A stretch of 64,000 nt of DNA from Stutzerimonas stutzeri (GTDB lineage Bacteria; Pseudomonadota; Gammaproteobacteria; Pseudomonadales; Pseudomonadaceae), in NCBI RefSeq assembly GCF_024448895.1, contig NZ_JAMOIC010000010.1, forward strand, positions 62,001 to 126,000, given 5' to 3'. Made by a program: the position numbers and the translations under genes. Positions 47,810 through 55,646 of this stretch are shown piece by piece. The notes beneath the pieces were generated by a model, which saw only the letters and a list, made by a program, of their open reading frames with translations, made no database searches and had not been told where the DNA came from. The number at the start of each line of letters is the position of its first letter. Position 1 is the stretch's first letter.

Positions 47810-48214
47810 TTATTCGCCGCGCAGGGCGCTCATCAGCCCCCTGAACTTACTGTTGAGCAAGGTGAAACTTGCTTGAAAGTCGATAGCATTTTCGGCATAG
47901 GCTGCCTGCTCTACCTGAGCGTCTACAGTGTTCTGGTCGAGCGATGCATGTGCAGGCGTTCGAAATCGCAAACCGGGATCGGCAATTTCCATCCCTTGGG
48001 CCGCTATGTGCTTGCTACTGGTGGTAGCGACACCAAAACCGCCTTGATTTTTGCTTTGCTGAGCAGCGAGTACAGAGCCGAACTCGAGGTCCCTGGCTTT
48101 GTAGTTAGGGGTGTCGGCGTTGGCGATATTGTTTGCGAGCACTTCTGCGCGTTGAGCGCGAAAACCAAGCGCTTTTTCGTGGATGCCAAGTGCCTTGTCG
48201 AAACTGATGCTCAT
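47810..48214 (-). CDS. flgB: Flagellar basal-body rod protein FlgB
   Basis: The 134-aa rod protein starts MSISFDKALGIHEKALGFRAQRAEVLANNIANADTPNYKARDLEF. ATG 48214 has AGAGGG upstream and gives the usual length; the open frame to 48250 would run through the promoter. It is first in flgBCDE, behind a sigma-54 promoter. Confidence 0.95.
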   Translation of the reverse strand: MSISFDKALGIHEKALGFRAQRAEVLANNIANADTPNYKARDLEFGSVLAAQQSKNQGGFGVATTSSKHIAAQGMEIADPGLRFRTPAHASLDQNTVDAQVEQAAYAENAIDFQASFTLLNSKFRGLMSALRGE

Positions 48215-48255
48215 GATCTGGCCCTCTGCCGGATACAGTCTGCTTAGCAAACGTA

Positions 48256-48273
48256 TAGCAAAGGCCGTGCCAT
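48256..48273 (-). promoter_or_regulatory. Sigma-54 (RpoN) promoter of flgBCDE
   Basis: On the minus strand, TGGCACGGCCTTTGCTA matches the -24/-12 consensus with exact GG-N10-GC spacing. The predicted start near 48246 gives a 32-nt leader. Confidence 0.85.
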
Positions 48274-48330
48274 TTAATCAGGTCTATGATTTGTAAGGGA
48301 TTTACAGGATGGCGCGAGGGGTAAGACGTC

Positions 48331-48362
48331 AAAAGCGGCAACGAATTACCAGTTCGTTGCCG
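48331..48362 (-). terminator. Probable terminator after cheR
   Basis: A 10-bp perfect stem CGGCAACGAA / TTCGTTGCCG lies 54 bp after cheR, with a short U-run (CTTTTG) following on the minus strand. It would insulate cheV-cheR from the flgB promoter. Confidence 0.55.
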
Positions 48363-48415
48363 GTTATGCGCTGCGCGATGACGGTTTTCTGCCGCCGTCT
48401 CGCCTGGACGAATGG

Positions 48416-49240
48416 CTACTTGGCCTTATAGATGATTCCCGGGCTGCACTGAACCATTTGGTACAGCTCTGGCAGGCCGTTTAATGCCTCAGACGCGCCG
48501 AGAAACAGATAACCACCCGGCTTCAAGGTCGCGTGGATCCGTTTGAGAATATCTTTCTTCACGTCTGCCGAAAAATAGATGAGCACATTGCGGCAGAACA
48601 CGATGTCGAACTTTCCAAGTACCGCATAGCTATCTAGCAGGTTCTGCACACGAAATTCGACGCGGCTTCGGACTGCCGGCTTCACCACCCAACGACCGGG
48701 CGTCTTTACATCGAAATATCGCTGCAAGCGCTCGCTCGACAACCCACGAGCGATCGCCAGGCTGTCGTATTCGGCTGCTTTGGAAGCCGCAAGCATTGTT
48801 CCAGAAAGTTCGGTCGCCACGATCTGCACAGCCGTCTTGGGCTGACTCGGACTGTTGCGCTCGAATTCGTCGACGGTCATCGACAACGAATAGGGCTCCT
48901 GGCCTGAAGAACAGGCGGCAGACCATATACGCAAGCGCTGCCCTGGCGCGCTTTTGAGCAGCTCAGGTAGCACGCGACTGCGCATTACCTCGAACGGGTA
49001 TGTATCCCGAAACCAGAGCGTCTCATTGGTCGTCATCGCATCGACGACCTGCTCGCGCAAGCCACTACGTGGCTGGGCCTGGATCTTCCTGACCAGATCA
49101 CCCACGGTCTTGAGGCCCTGCTGCTCCATCAGCTTATTTAGCCTGCTGGAGACGAGGTACTGCTTGTTGTTGCCCAGCAGAATGCCGCAAGTCTTCTCGA
49201 GGAAGACGCGGAACTGATCGAAATCCGGATCATCTGACAC
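48416..49240 (-). CDS. cheR: Chemotaxis protein methyltransferase CheR
   Basis: The 274-aa SAM-dependent enzyme methylates glutamates on chemoreceptors. It has the N-terminal helical CheR_N domain (residues about 5-65), the linker TTNETLWFRDTYPFEVM, the SAM-binding WSAACSSGQEPYS near residue 106, and FDIVFCRNVLIYFSADVKKDILKRIHATLKPGGYLFLGASE. It follows cheV by 37 bp, the same pairing as at the flgAMN-ycgR locus of P. aeruginosa. Confidence 0.95.
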   Translation of the reverse strand: MSDDPDFDQFRVFLEKTCGILLGNNKQYLVSSRLNKLMEQQGLKTVGDLVRKIQAQPRSGLREQVVDAMTTNETLWFRDTYPFEVMRSRVLPELLKSAPGQRLRIWSAACSSGQEPYSLSMTVDEFERNSPSQPKTAVQIVATELSGTMLAASKAAEYDSLAIARGLSSERLQRYFDVKTPGRWVVKPAVRSRVEFRVQNLLDSYAVLGKFDIVFCRNVLIYFSADVKKDILKRIHATLKPGGYLFLGASEALNGLPELYQMVQCSPGIIYKAK

Positions 49241-49277
49241 TAATAAAGCCCACCAGTCGTAATGAGAGGACGACGCC

Positions 49278-50210
49278 TCATTTCCTATCCGTAGCCCGGA
49301 TCCGTTCTATTACTCGGTTGGCCAGATCATCCGCCTGAAACTTGGCAAGAAAATCGTCAGCACCAACTCGTTTGACCATGCTCTGATTGAATACCCCAGA
49401 CAATGAAGTATGCAGCAGGATATGGATGTCACGCATGGCAGGATCTTGCCGCACTTCTGTCGTTAGCGTGTATCCGTCCATCTCTGGCATCTCGATGTCG
49501 GAAATCATCATCACGAATTCGTCCGACGGCTTCTTGCCATCTGCAACCAGCTTTTGCAGATAGGTCAATGCCTGGCGCCCGTCATTCTGCGCGACAACTT
49601 CAATGCCCAGATTCTGTAGACAACGAATGATCTGTTTCCGTGCAACGGACGAATCATCGACGATCAACACTCTACTGGTCGAAGCCTTGCTGCTGGTCTC
49701 CTCGTCCGCAATGCTCACCGAAAGCTGTTCGGATACTGGCGCCACTTCAGCCAGGACTTTCTCGACATCGATGATCTCGACCATCTGGCCGTCCAGGTGA
49801 GTAACGGCCGTCAAATAATGATCGTTTCCTACGCCCTTCGGTGGAGGAAGGATCGACTCCCAGTTCATATTCACAATTCGTTCGACCGAGCGCACCAGGA
49901 AGCCGAGCACCTTGGTGTTGTATTCGACGATGATCGCAAAGCTGTTGGGCAGGTCTTGCAGGGCTGGTTTTCCAGTCGCCAAAGACAGGTCGAGGATCGA
50001 CAGAGTATTACCGCGGATGTTGGCAACCCCACGCACGACCGGGCTTGACCTGGGCATGATGGTCAGACGCGGACATTGCAGCACCTCTTTGACCTTGAAT
50101 ACGTTGATGCCGTACAGCTGCTTGTCATCGAGCCTGAACAACAGTAGCTCCAGACGATTCTGCCCGACCAGCTGGGTACGCTGGTTAACCGAATCCAATA
50201 CACCGGCCAT
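49278..50210 (-). CDS. cheV: Chemotaxis coupling protein CheV
   Basis: The 310-aa protein joins an N-terminal CheW-like domain (about residues 18-160, LELLLFRLDDKQLYGINVFKVKEVL) to a C-terminal receiver with VLIVDDSSVARKQI and the phospho-Asp in MMISDIEMPEMDGYTLTTEVR. It couples receptors to CheA and adapts by phosphorylation. ATG 50210 matches the family start; the frame's extension to 50303 overlaps flgA regulatory DNA. Confidence 0.94.
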   Translation of the reverse strand: MAGVLDSVNQRTQLVGQNRLELLLFRLDDKQLYGINVFKVKEVLQCPRLTIMPRSSPVVRGVANIRGNTLSILDLSLATGKPALQDLPNSFAIIVEYNTKVLGFLVRSVERIVNMNWESILPPPKGVGNDHYLTAVTHLDGQMVEIIDVEKVLAEVAPVSEQLSVSIADEETSSKASTSRVLIVDDSSVARKQIIRCLQNLGIEVVAQNDGRQALTYLQKLVADGKKPSDEFVMMISDIEMPEMDGYTLTTEVRQDPAMRDIHILLHTSLSGVFNQSMVKRVGADDFLAKFQADDLANRVIERIRATDRK

Positions 50211-50265
50211 GCCAGTTCCCTCGTGCTTGCGATTGTTAATGTCACACGTCACAGGCTGTGAGCTA

Positions 50266-50283
50266 ACGGCACGCCCTTTGCTT
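50266..50283 (+). promoter_or_regulatory. Sigma-54 (RpoN) promoter of flgA
   Basis: CGGCACGCCCTTTGCTT has GG-N10-GC spacing and agrees with the -24/-12 consensus except at the T before GG. The predicted start is near 50293, at the flgA start codon, which would give a very short or leaderless mRNA. Confidence 0.6.
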
Positions 50284-50293
50284 CTGCCATGAC

Positions 50294-51046
50294 ATGAATA
50301 CACAGATGACTATTTTCCGGCATCCATGCAAGGCGCTTAAGCAAGCGTTCCTGATACCGATTCTTTGCGGCCTCGTCCAGCTGGCTGACGCAGCAAGCAT
50401 TACGCGACCTGAACAGCTTATCGACGCTACCCGCGAGTTTCTTGAGCAGGAAGTAGGCAACTATTTGCAGCGTAGTCAAATTCAGGCCCGGCATGAAATA
50501 GAAGTCAACCGACTGGACCCGCGCCTGCGGCTCGCCGCCTGCGACCAACCATTGCAGGCGAAGCTTGAAAGCCCCGCACAGCCGGTCGGCCGCACAACCG
50601 TCAGGGTCAGTTGTACAGGCACTGCGCCCTGGTCTGTCTTCGTGCCAGCGCAGGTTCATCTTTACCGCGACGTAATCGTCGCCCGCCGACCACTGGCGCG
50701 TGACACCATCATCCAACAGGCAGACGTCACTCTTGCTGAACGGGACGTGAGCCTGCTGAATCAAGGCTACCTCACGGCGTTTGATCAAGTGCTGGGCAAC
50801 AAGGTGAGCCGCCCCGCCCTTCCTGATCAGGTCCTACCGCCCGCCTATATCTCGGCTGCAGAAATAATTCGCAAAGGCGACCAGGTAGTAATCACCGCGA
50901 AAAATTCGTCGATTAATGTGAGAATGCCTGGAGAAGCTTTATCCGATGGCGCCCTCGGCACGCAGATTCGCATCAAGAATCAACGATCTGGCCGAACGAT
51001 CAAGGCGCGCGTCATCGGTCCCGGGCAGGTGGAGGTCGCAATGTAG
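50294..51046 (+). CDS. flgA: Flagellar P-ring assembly chaperone FlgA
   Basis: The 250-aa periplasmic chaperone helps FlgI polymerise. It has a signal peptide (KQAFLIPILCGLVQLADA), then an LDPRLRLAACDQPL segment and a C-terminal SAF/FlgA domain with VIVARRPLARDTIIQQADV and the VRMPGEALSDGALGTQIRIKNQRSGRTIKARVIGPGQVEV tail. The start could be ATG 50294 or ATG 50306; neither has a good ribosome-binding site. Divergent from cheV. Confidence 0.93.
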   Translation: MNTQMTIFRHPCKALKQAFLIPILCGLVQLADAASITRPEQLIDATREFLEQEVGNYLQRSQIQARHEIEVNRLDPRLRLAACDQPLQAKLESPAQPVGRTTVRVSCTGTAPWSVFVPAQVHLYRDVIVARRPLARDTIIQQADVTLAERDVSLLNQGYLTAFDQVLGNKVSRPALPDQVLPPAYISAAEIIRKGDQVVITAKNSSINVRMPGEALSDGALGTQIRIKNQRSGRTIKARVIGPGQVEVAM

Positions 51047-51086
51047 TCCTTGAAGTTTGCGGCGCTGCATCTGCTCGAAATAAAGC

Positions 51087-51113
51087 TAAAGTTTCCCTTG
51101 GCTTTGCCGAAAA
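51087..51113 (+). promoter_or_regulatory. Sigma-28 (FliA) promoter of flgM
   Basis: TAAAGTTT followed by exactly 11 bp and GCCGAAAA is a complete match to the flagellar sigma-28 consensus. Transcription should start near 51120, with a 30-nt leader before flgM. This lets FliA raise its own antagonist. Confidence 0.9.
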
Positions 51114-51149
51114 GCAGGCAAGCGTCCTGACTTATTCGAGGTTTCGATC

Positions 51150-51476
51150 ATGGCTATCGAGTTCAACCGGCCTAACAGTGCCGTCAATTCATCCAGCAGC
51201 AGTCGCACCAGCACTGTCCAAAACGCTGAGCGACCAGCTGCTCAACAGAATGCCGAAGCACTAAAGAGCACTACCAGCACTACAGTATCTGGCGAGAGTA
51301 TTCAACTCAGTCCAGAAGCGCAGCGGCTTCAGCAGACCACTGAAAAACTCAATCAACAGCCGGCTGTGGATCAGGAGCGTGTTGCTCAGATCAAACAGGC
51401 AATCGCCGAAGGTAGCTATCAGGTGGACAGCCAGCGAGTGGCGTCCAAGCTACTGGCATTTGAAAGCCAGCGCTGA
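51150..51476 (+). CDS. flgM: Anti-sigma-28 factor FlgM
   Basis: The 108-aa protein binds and is exported with FliA release at hook completion. The N-terminus is disordered and S/T/Q-rich; the C-terminal helix region [17 protein letters not shown] and [31 protein letters not shown] matches the FlgM sigma-binding domain. It has its own FliA promoter and lies 104 bp after flgA. Confidence 0.92.
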   Translation: MAIEFNRPNSAVNSSSSSRTSTVQNAERPAAQQNAEALKSTTSTTVSGESIQLSPEAQRLQQTTEKLNQQPAVDQERVAQIKQAIAEGSYQVDSQRVASKLLAFESQR

Positions 51477-51536
51477 TACTTGGCGACTGATACTTAGCGA
51501 TAAGTGCCGGCGAGCGTGAATGCGTTAGAGGCCACA

Positions 51537-52007
51537 ATGCAAGACACCGAATTGCTCCAGCAGCTTGTTGAAGATATCGGCTCGGCCCGTAAGCTTCTTG
51601 AGCTCACAGATACAGAATACCAAGCCCTGGCAGAGCGAAATCTTGCCGGGCTGGAGCAGTTGCTCACGCAAAAGCAGGCATTGCTTGCGCTGCTCAGCCA
51701 GCACGGAGCAATGCGGAGCCAAACGCTCGCCAAAGCGCAACTAAGCGCAGACCGAAACGGACTTATTGCATTCGCCTCAGCATCTTCCATTGGTGAAGAT
51801 ATCGTCGCTCAGGCGAGCCAGCTCGACGAAATACTCGGAGCATGCCGAAACGCGAACGAGCGCAACGGTAAACTGATACGTGCTAATCAGAGCGCTGTAG
51901 GCAGCATGCTCAAGGTTCTGCAGGGCACCAGCCAGACTCCCGACCTGTACGACCGTCGTGGATCTACTGCTAGAAGCGCCTACCAACGGCCACTCAGCCA
52001 AGCCTGA
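51537..52007 (+). CDS. flgN: Flagellar export chaperone FlgN
   Basis: The 156-aa helical coiled-coil chaperone escorts FlgK and FlgL to the export gate. Heptad-like leucines occur throughout (LLQQLVEDIGSARKLLELTDTEYQALAERNLAGLEQLLTQKQALLALL), and the GKLIRANQSAVGSMLKVLQG helix and SARSAYQRPLSQ-type tail are typical. ATG 51537 has AGAGG upstream; the open frame starts at a GTG 33 bp earlier. It follows flgM by 60 bp. Confidence 0.9.
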   Translation: MQDTELLQQLVEDIGSARKLLELTDTEYQALAERNLAGLEQLLTQKQALLALLSQHGAMRSQTLAKAQLSADRNGLIAFASASSIGEDIVAQASQLDEILGACRNANERNGKLIRANQSAVGSMLKVLQGTSQTPDLYDRRGSTARSAYQRPLSQA

Positions 52008-52079
52008 ACCAGATACAGCTCAACAGAATCAAACTGCTATCATGCGGCTGACGTCTTACATGCCGGAGAGCACAATCAA

Positions 52080-52829
52080 GTGTCCAATCCTTTTGCCGAG
52101 GATGAAGGTCCCCAGCCTCCTCAGACTCTCAAGACAGCAGTCGAAATCCACGCGAACCTTCGTCCGCTGCTCGATTACCACATTCCGTTACAGCTTCGAT
52201 TTTTAGAGCGCAACCAGCGCTATCAGACCTATCTGATTGAGATCAACCGTGAAAAAGGCTGGGTGGCCCTAGACGAGCTGATTCCAAGCGATGGTGACCG
52301 ACTAATGGCGTCCGGTGAGCCGTTTCAGGTCGAGGGGTACTACGAGGGAGTGCGCATCGCCTGGGACATTCAGTCTTCGGTACACATTGGCGAGCTGGAT
52401 GAAGCGCGCTGTTACTGGGCGCCGATGCCCGAGCAGATCCTCTACCACCAACGTCGCAATGCATTTCGCGCAGCCCTCAATGGCCAGCCAATCGCCGCTG
52501 AGCTGAGCGGGAAGACGATCCGGAAACCCATATCAGGCAAAGTACTGGATATGTCGGCCACCGGATGCAAATTGAGCTTTCCGGGAAATCTGCAAACAGG
52601 GCTACAGGCGGGCCAGGTATACGATCAACTGTCGGCCAAATTGCCATTTGGCACGATCACTACTGCTGCAGAATTACGGCATGTCGTCTTCGATGAAAAA
52701 CTCGATCTGACTTTTTGCGGAATGCGCTTTTACCGCATCAGTGGCTTGACCCAGCGACAAATCGAGCGATTCGTTTACCAGCTGCAACGTGAAGCACGAC
52801 GAGATCAGGCAAGTGATCGCTTTAGCTGA
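52080..52829 (+). CDS. ycgR: Flagellar brake protein YcgR (PilZ domain)
   Basis: The 249-aa protein binds c-di-GMP and slows the motor. The N-terminal YcgR domain (about 15-115) is followed by PilZ with the RxxxR motif in QRRNAFRAAL (near residue 122) and D-x-S-x-x-G in LDMSATGCKLSF (near 158). The start is GTG 52080 with GGAGAG about 10 nt upstream. Position after flgN matches other pseudomonads. Confidence 0.93.
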   Translation: MSNPFAEDEGPQPPQTLKTAVEIHANLRPLLDYHIPLQLRFLERNQRYQTYLIEINREKGWVALDELIPSDGDRLMASGEPFQVEGYYEGVRIAWDIQSSVHIGELDEARCYWAPMPEQILYHQRRNAFRAALNGQPIAAELSGKTIRKPISGKVLDMSATGCKLSFPGNLQTGLQAGQVYDQLSAKLPFGTITTAAELRHVVFDEKLDLTFCGMRFYRISGLTQRQIERFVYQLQREARRDQASDRFS

Positions 52830-52880
52830 CTACTCGCCACCTGCATACCCTCGCCCTAGCACCTGACTAAGAAAGATCGA

Positions 52881-52898
52881 GCTAGCCGAAAGGCTAGC
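52881..52898. other. Stable GAAA-loop hairpin after ycgR
   Basis: GCTAGCC-GAAA-GGCTAGC is a 7-bp stem with a stable tetraloop, 51 bp past ycgR, followed by CCGG-TAATT-CCGG. Without a T-tract it is not a standard terminator, but it may process or stabilise the mRNA end. Confidence 0.4.
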
Positions 52899-52967
52899 CG
52901 GTAATTCCGGCTGTGCGGCGTTTAGCAGCTAGGTGACGGTCAATAGGGAATTTTGCTGGATCGGTAC

Positions 52968-53044
52968 TGGTGTCCCAGGCGAGGTTCGAACTCACAACCT
53001 TCCCCTTAGGAGGGGGATGCTCTATCCAATTGAGCTACTGGGAC
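52968..53044 (-). tRNA. tRNA-Arg (anticodon CCT)
   Basis: The 77-nt cloverleaf on the minus strand has acceptor GTCCCAG/CTGGGAC, D arm GCTC/GAGC, anticodon stem TCCCC/GGGGA with loop CTCCTAA (anticodon CCT), T arm GTGAG-TTCGAAC-CTCGC mispairing little, and an encoded CCA. It reads AGG codons. Confidence 0.95.
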
Positions 53045-53299
53045 AGGATGGGCGGCAGCATGTTAGCGATCATCCGCCCGTTTGTCATGTGCCCCCTTGC
53101 TGCATTTGCACCGGTCATGACGCACTCTATGACGCCATCGAAACAATTCTACGATTACCCGGAACTAAAAACACAGAAGCGCATCTCGGGATCTTGCAAC
53201 TTGCACGACCCTGAACGGGGCGTCTTGCAATTCGCATGGAAAAGCCATACGGAAAAAACTTAAGCTGTTGATAAATATACGTTTTATTTCAATAACGGG
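53045..53299. promoter_or_regulatory. Upstream control region with two 11-bp dyads
   Basis: Non-coding by inspection. TGCAA-C-TTGCA at 53195-53205 and TGCAA-T-TCGCA at 53226-53236 are near-identical dyads within a direct repeat beginning TCTTGCAA (53192 and 53223), exactly 31 bp apart, about three helical turns. They lie about 70-110 bp upstream of the sigma-54 box, the usual place for an enhancer-binding protein. AT-rich DNA between them and the promoter could bend. Confidence 0.5.
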
Positions 53300-53317
53300 C
53301 TGGCACGCCAGATGCTT
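53300..53317 (+). promoter_or_regulatory. Sigma-54 (RpoN) promoter of a two-gene small-protein unit
   Basis: TGGCACG-CCAG-ATGCTT fits the -24/-12 consensus with exact GG-N10-GC spacing (GG 53302-53303, GC 53314-53315). The predicted start near 53327 leaves a 24-nt leader with a good ribosome-binding site before the 67-aa gene. Confidence 0.7.
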
Positions 53318-53350
53318 AATGTATTTGACCCCATGCGACGGAGACGCCCG

Positions 53351-53554
53351 ATGCTACGCCCAGCCCATTTTCTCAGCACTGCACTTTTAGCTGCGTTCGC
53401 CATACCGCTCCTAGACGCGATGCCGAAGGCCGAGCAGCAGTCGGCTACCGCGGCACTGGCCCCGATGAGCATTAACAGGGTGGCAGTACCTGCGAAAACC
53501 ATTAGCAACACCGGACCGCTCCAAACCGCTGAGCCGCAGCGGTGGGTGTTCTAA
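53351..53554 (+). CDS. Hypothetical small exported protein, 67 aa
   Basis: No known family. ATG 53351 has GGAG 7 nt upstream. The N-terminus (LRPAHFLSTALLAAFAIPLLDA) looks like a signal peptide or membrane anchor; the remaining 40 or so residues are polar and A/T/P-rich and probably disordered. It lies just behind a sigma-54-type promoter. An earlier ATG at 53312 would place the start before the predicted transcript start. Confidence 0.55.
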   Translation: MLRPAHFLSTALLAAFAIPLLDAMPKAEQQSATAALAPMSINRVAVPAKTISNTGPLQTAEPQRWVF

Positions 53555-53594
53555 AGACAGTGATTGATAAAGATAGGTTCTGAAGGAGATCGAA

Positions 53595-53777
53595 ATGTCT
53601 GTTTATGGATGCGTATTTTTAGTTCTTTGCATGCTGTCTGGGCTGATGGGCATGGGTGTCAATCTTCCAGGCCATTGGGACATCGTTGCTGAAGGATTCA
53701 CTGCATTGTTTGGTACGTTCTTCGTGATATCTCTCGTACTAGGCCGGCGTATCAAATTCGACCCAATTCTCCGGTAG
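53595..53777 (+). CDS. Hypothetical small inner-membrane protein, 60 aa
   Basis: No known family. A very good ribosome-binding site (GAAGGAG, 6 nt before ATG) supports it. Two hydrophobic stretches (YGCVFLVLCMLSGLMGMGV and GFTALFGTFFVISLVLG) suggest a two-helix hairpin in the inner membrane with a basic C-terminus. It follows the 67-aa gene by 40 bp on the same strand and may share its transcript. Confidence 0.6.
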   Translation: MSVYGCVFLVLCMLSGLMGMGVNLPGHWDIVAEGFTALFGTFFVISLVLGRRIKFDPILR

Positions 53778-53902
53778 CGTTCTCGCTATTTTGGCATCCG
53801 GTCACAATAAAGGCTTTTAGCCATCACTCTCTCTTCTACAAGTGATTTTGTCGTCGTACAATTGACGTCATTAAGTCGCCTTCAACTTTTCAGTAGTTCG
53901 TG

Positions 53903-53929
53903 GAACAGCACGCGCTGTTTGGTGTCAGA
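53903..53929 (+). promoter_or_regulatory. Possible AlgU-type promoter of amrZ with overlapping dyad
   Basis: GAACAG (53903-53908), 16 bp, then TCAGA (53925-53929) is a partial AlgU match; the -35 differs at two bases. A dyad AACAGC-N4-GCTGTT (53905-53920) lies in the spacer and could be an operator. In P. aeruginosa algZ/amrZ is AlgU-dependent and autoregulated, which makes the call plausible. Confidence 0.35.
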
Positions 53930-53984
53930 CCGGTGACTAGAACGGCACTAAGCCACCATCTCCCACCTGACTATCCGGTTTAAT

Positions 53985-54311
53985 ATGCGCCCTATGAAGC
54001 AGGCAGTTTATTCCAGCCGAACGGCTGACAAATTCGTGGTTCGGCTACCAGACGGGATGCGAGAGCGTATCGCCGAGGTGGCACGCAATCATCATCGCAG
54101 CATGAACTCGGAAATCATCGCGCGTCTGGAGCAGAGTCTTTTACAAGAAGGCGCGCTTGATGACGATTCGACGATGCGCCTGGACAGTCCTGAACTGACC
54201 CTACACGAACGCGAACTGCTTCAACGCTTCCGCCAACTGGCACACCGTCAACAGAACGCTCTGATAGCGCTTATCGCACAAGATACCGAAGCTGCGAAAG
54301 ACGAAGACTGA
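53985..54311 (+). CDS. amrZ: Ribbon-helix-helix regulator AmrZ (AlgZ)
   Basis: The 108-aa Arc-type repressor/activator controls alginate, Psl, c-di-GMP genes and flagella in P. aeruginosa. The N-terminal ribbon-helix-helix (residues about 10-60: [43 protein letters not shown]) and the C-terminal tetramerisation segment ([30 protein letters not shown]) closely resemble P. aeruginosa AmrZ from memory. The ATG has no strong ribosome-binding site. It lies near the flagellar region whose expression AmrZ is known to affect in pseudomonads. Confidence 0.9.
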   Translation: MRPMKQAVYSSRTADKFVVRLPDGMRERIAEVARNHHRSMNSEIIARLEQSLLQEGALDDDSTMRLDSPELTLHERELLQRFRQLAHRQQNALIALIAQDTEAAKDED

Positions 54312-54343
54312 AGCACTATAGATAGCCTGCGACCGCTCCTTAA

Positions 54344-54366
54344 CGCCTCGGCATTGCCGGGGCGCT
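54344..54366 (+). terminator. Probable terminator after amrZ
   Basis: CGCCTCGGC-ATT-GCCGGGGCG is a 9-bp stem with one G-T pair, 32 bp after amrZ. The T-tract is weak, so termination is likely but not certain. Confidence 0.45.
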
Positions 54367-54429
54367 TGTCGTTAAGCAGTTGCAATGCGCGCAAGCAAGC
54401 GATACTAGTTGGATCACTTCAAGCGACGC

Positions 54430-54461
54430 AAAAAAATGCCTGGATCTTTCGATCCAGGCAT
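54430..54461 (-). terminator. Intrinsic terminator of the oadGAB operon
   Basis: An 11-bp perfect stem ATGCCTGGATC / GATCCAGGCAT with TTTC loop is preceded on the plus strand by an A-run, giving a U-tract on the minus strand 38 bp after oadB. Confidence 0.85.
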
Positions 54462-54499
54462 TCAGCTGACTAGGACAGCTCACAAGCGCTCGATAGCGT

Positions 54500-55636
54500 T
54501 TAGCCTACAAAGCTAAGCAGCACTCCAGCTGCGACAGCAGAGCCAATTACCCCTGCCACGTTCGGCCCCATGGCGTGCATGAGCAGGAAATTTTGTGGAT
54601 TAGCTTCCAGCCCGACCTTGTTCGACACCCGGGCGGCCATAGGCACAGCCGAGACGCCCGCTGATCCGATCAGGGGATTGATCTTGTTGGCACTGAACAT
54701 GTTCATGAACTTCGCCATCAAGACGCCAGCGGCTGTGCCGCCACAAAATGCGACCATGCCAAGCACCAGGATCCCAAGCGTCTTCATCTGCAGGAAAGCC
54801 TCAGCGGAAAGCTTTGAGCCTACAGTGAGCCCTAGCGCAATGGTGACGATGTTGATCAACGCGTTGCGGGAAGTATCGGCCAATCGATCCACCACTCCGC
54901 ACTCACGCAGCAGATTTCCGAACGCGAACATACCAACCAACGGAGCGGCGTCTGGTAACAGCATGCCAACCAGCAACGCAAGCATGAGCGGGAACACTAT
55001 TTTTTCCGTCTGGCCCACTGGCCGCAGCTGCGTCATGACGATGGCGCGCTCTTCCTTGGTCGTCAGTGCACGCATGATGGGTGGCTGGATCAAAGGCACC
55101 AATGCCATGTAGGAATATGCGGCGACAGCGATCGGACCCAACAAATGAGGCGCAAGCTTTGCCGTGACGAAAATGGATGTCGGGCCGTCAGCGCCCCCGA
55201 TAATGGCGATTGACGCCGCTTCACGCAGCGTGAACTCCATACCCGGAATACCCATCGCGGCCAGGCCCAACGCACCGAGCAAAGTGGCGAAAATGCCGAA
55301 CTGCGCAGCAGCACCGAGCAACAGAGTTTTCGGGTTAGCCAGCATCGGACCAAAGTCGGTCATCGCTCCCACACCCATAAAGATCAGGAGGGGAAACACA
55401 CTGGTCGGCAGGCCAACTTCATAGAACAGGTGGAGTATCCCCGCCCCCTCCCCCATGTTGGCGACTGGAATGTTGGCTAGCACACCGCCGAAACCTATCG
55501 GAATGAGCAACAAAGGCTCGAAGCCCTTTCGAATCGCCAGATAGATCAGCGCCAGACACACCACGATCATTAATAACTGGCCAGCCTCCAGGTGATAGAG
55601 GCCTGTGCTGTGCCACAGCTTGAGCAACTTATCCAT
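54500..55636 (-). CDS. oadB: Oxaloacetate decarboxylase sodium pump, beta subunit
   Basis: The 378-aa membrane subunit decarboxylates carboxybiotin and pumps sodium out. It has about nine hydrophobic helices; [22 protein letters not shown] and [37 protein letters not shown] match OadB/GcdB/MmdB. It is the last gene of oadGAB, 10 bp after oadA. Confidence 0.92.
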   Translation of the reverse strand: MDKLLKLWHSTGLYHLEAGQLLMIVVCLALIYLAIRKGFEPLLLIPIGFGGVLANIPVANMGEGAGILHLFYEVGLPTSVFPLLIFMGVGAMTDFGPMLANPKTLLLGAAAQFGIFATLLGALGLAAMGIPGMEFTLREAASIAIIGGADGPTSIFVTAKLAPHLLGPIAVAAYSYMALVPLIQPPIMRALTTKEERAIVMTQLRPVGQTEKIVFPLMLALLVGMLLPDAAPLVGMFAFGNLLRECGVVDRLADTSRNALINIVTIALGLTVGSKLSAEAFLQMKTLGILVLGMVAFCGGTAAGVLMAKFMNMFSANKINPLIGSAGVSAVPMAARVSNKVGLEANPQNFLLMHAMGPNVAGVIGSAVAAGVLLSFVG

Positions 55637-55646
55637 GCAGCACTCC

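Noticed and set aside
52933-53263. Two plus-strand frames over tRNA-Arg
   Set aside because: They read across the antisense strand of a tRNA gene and have no ribosome-binding sites.
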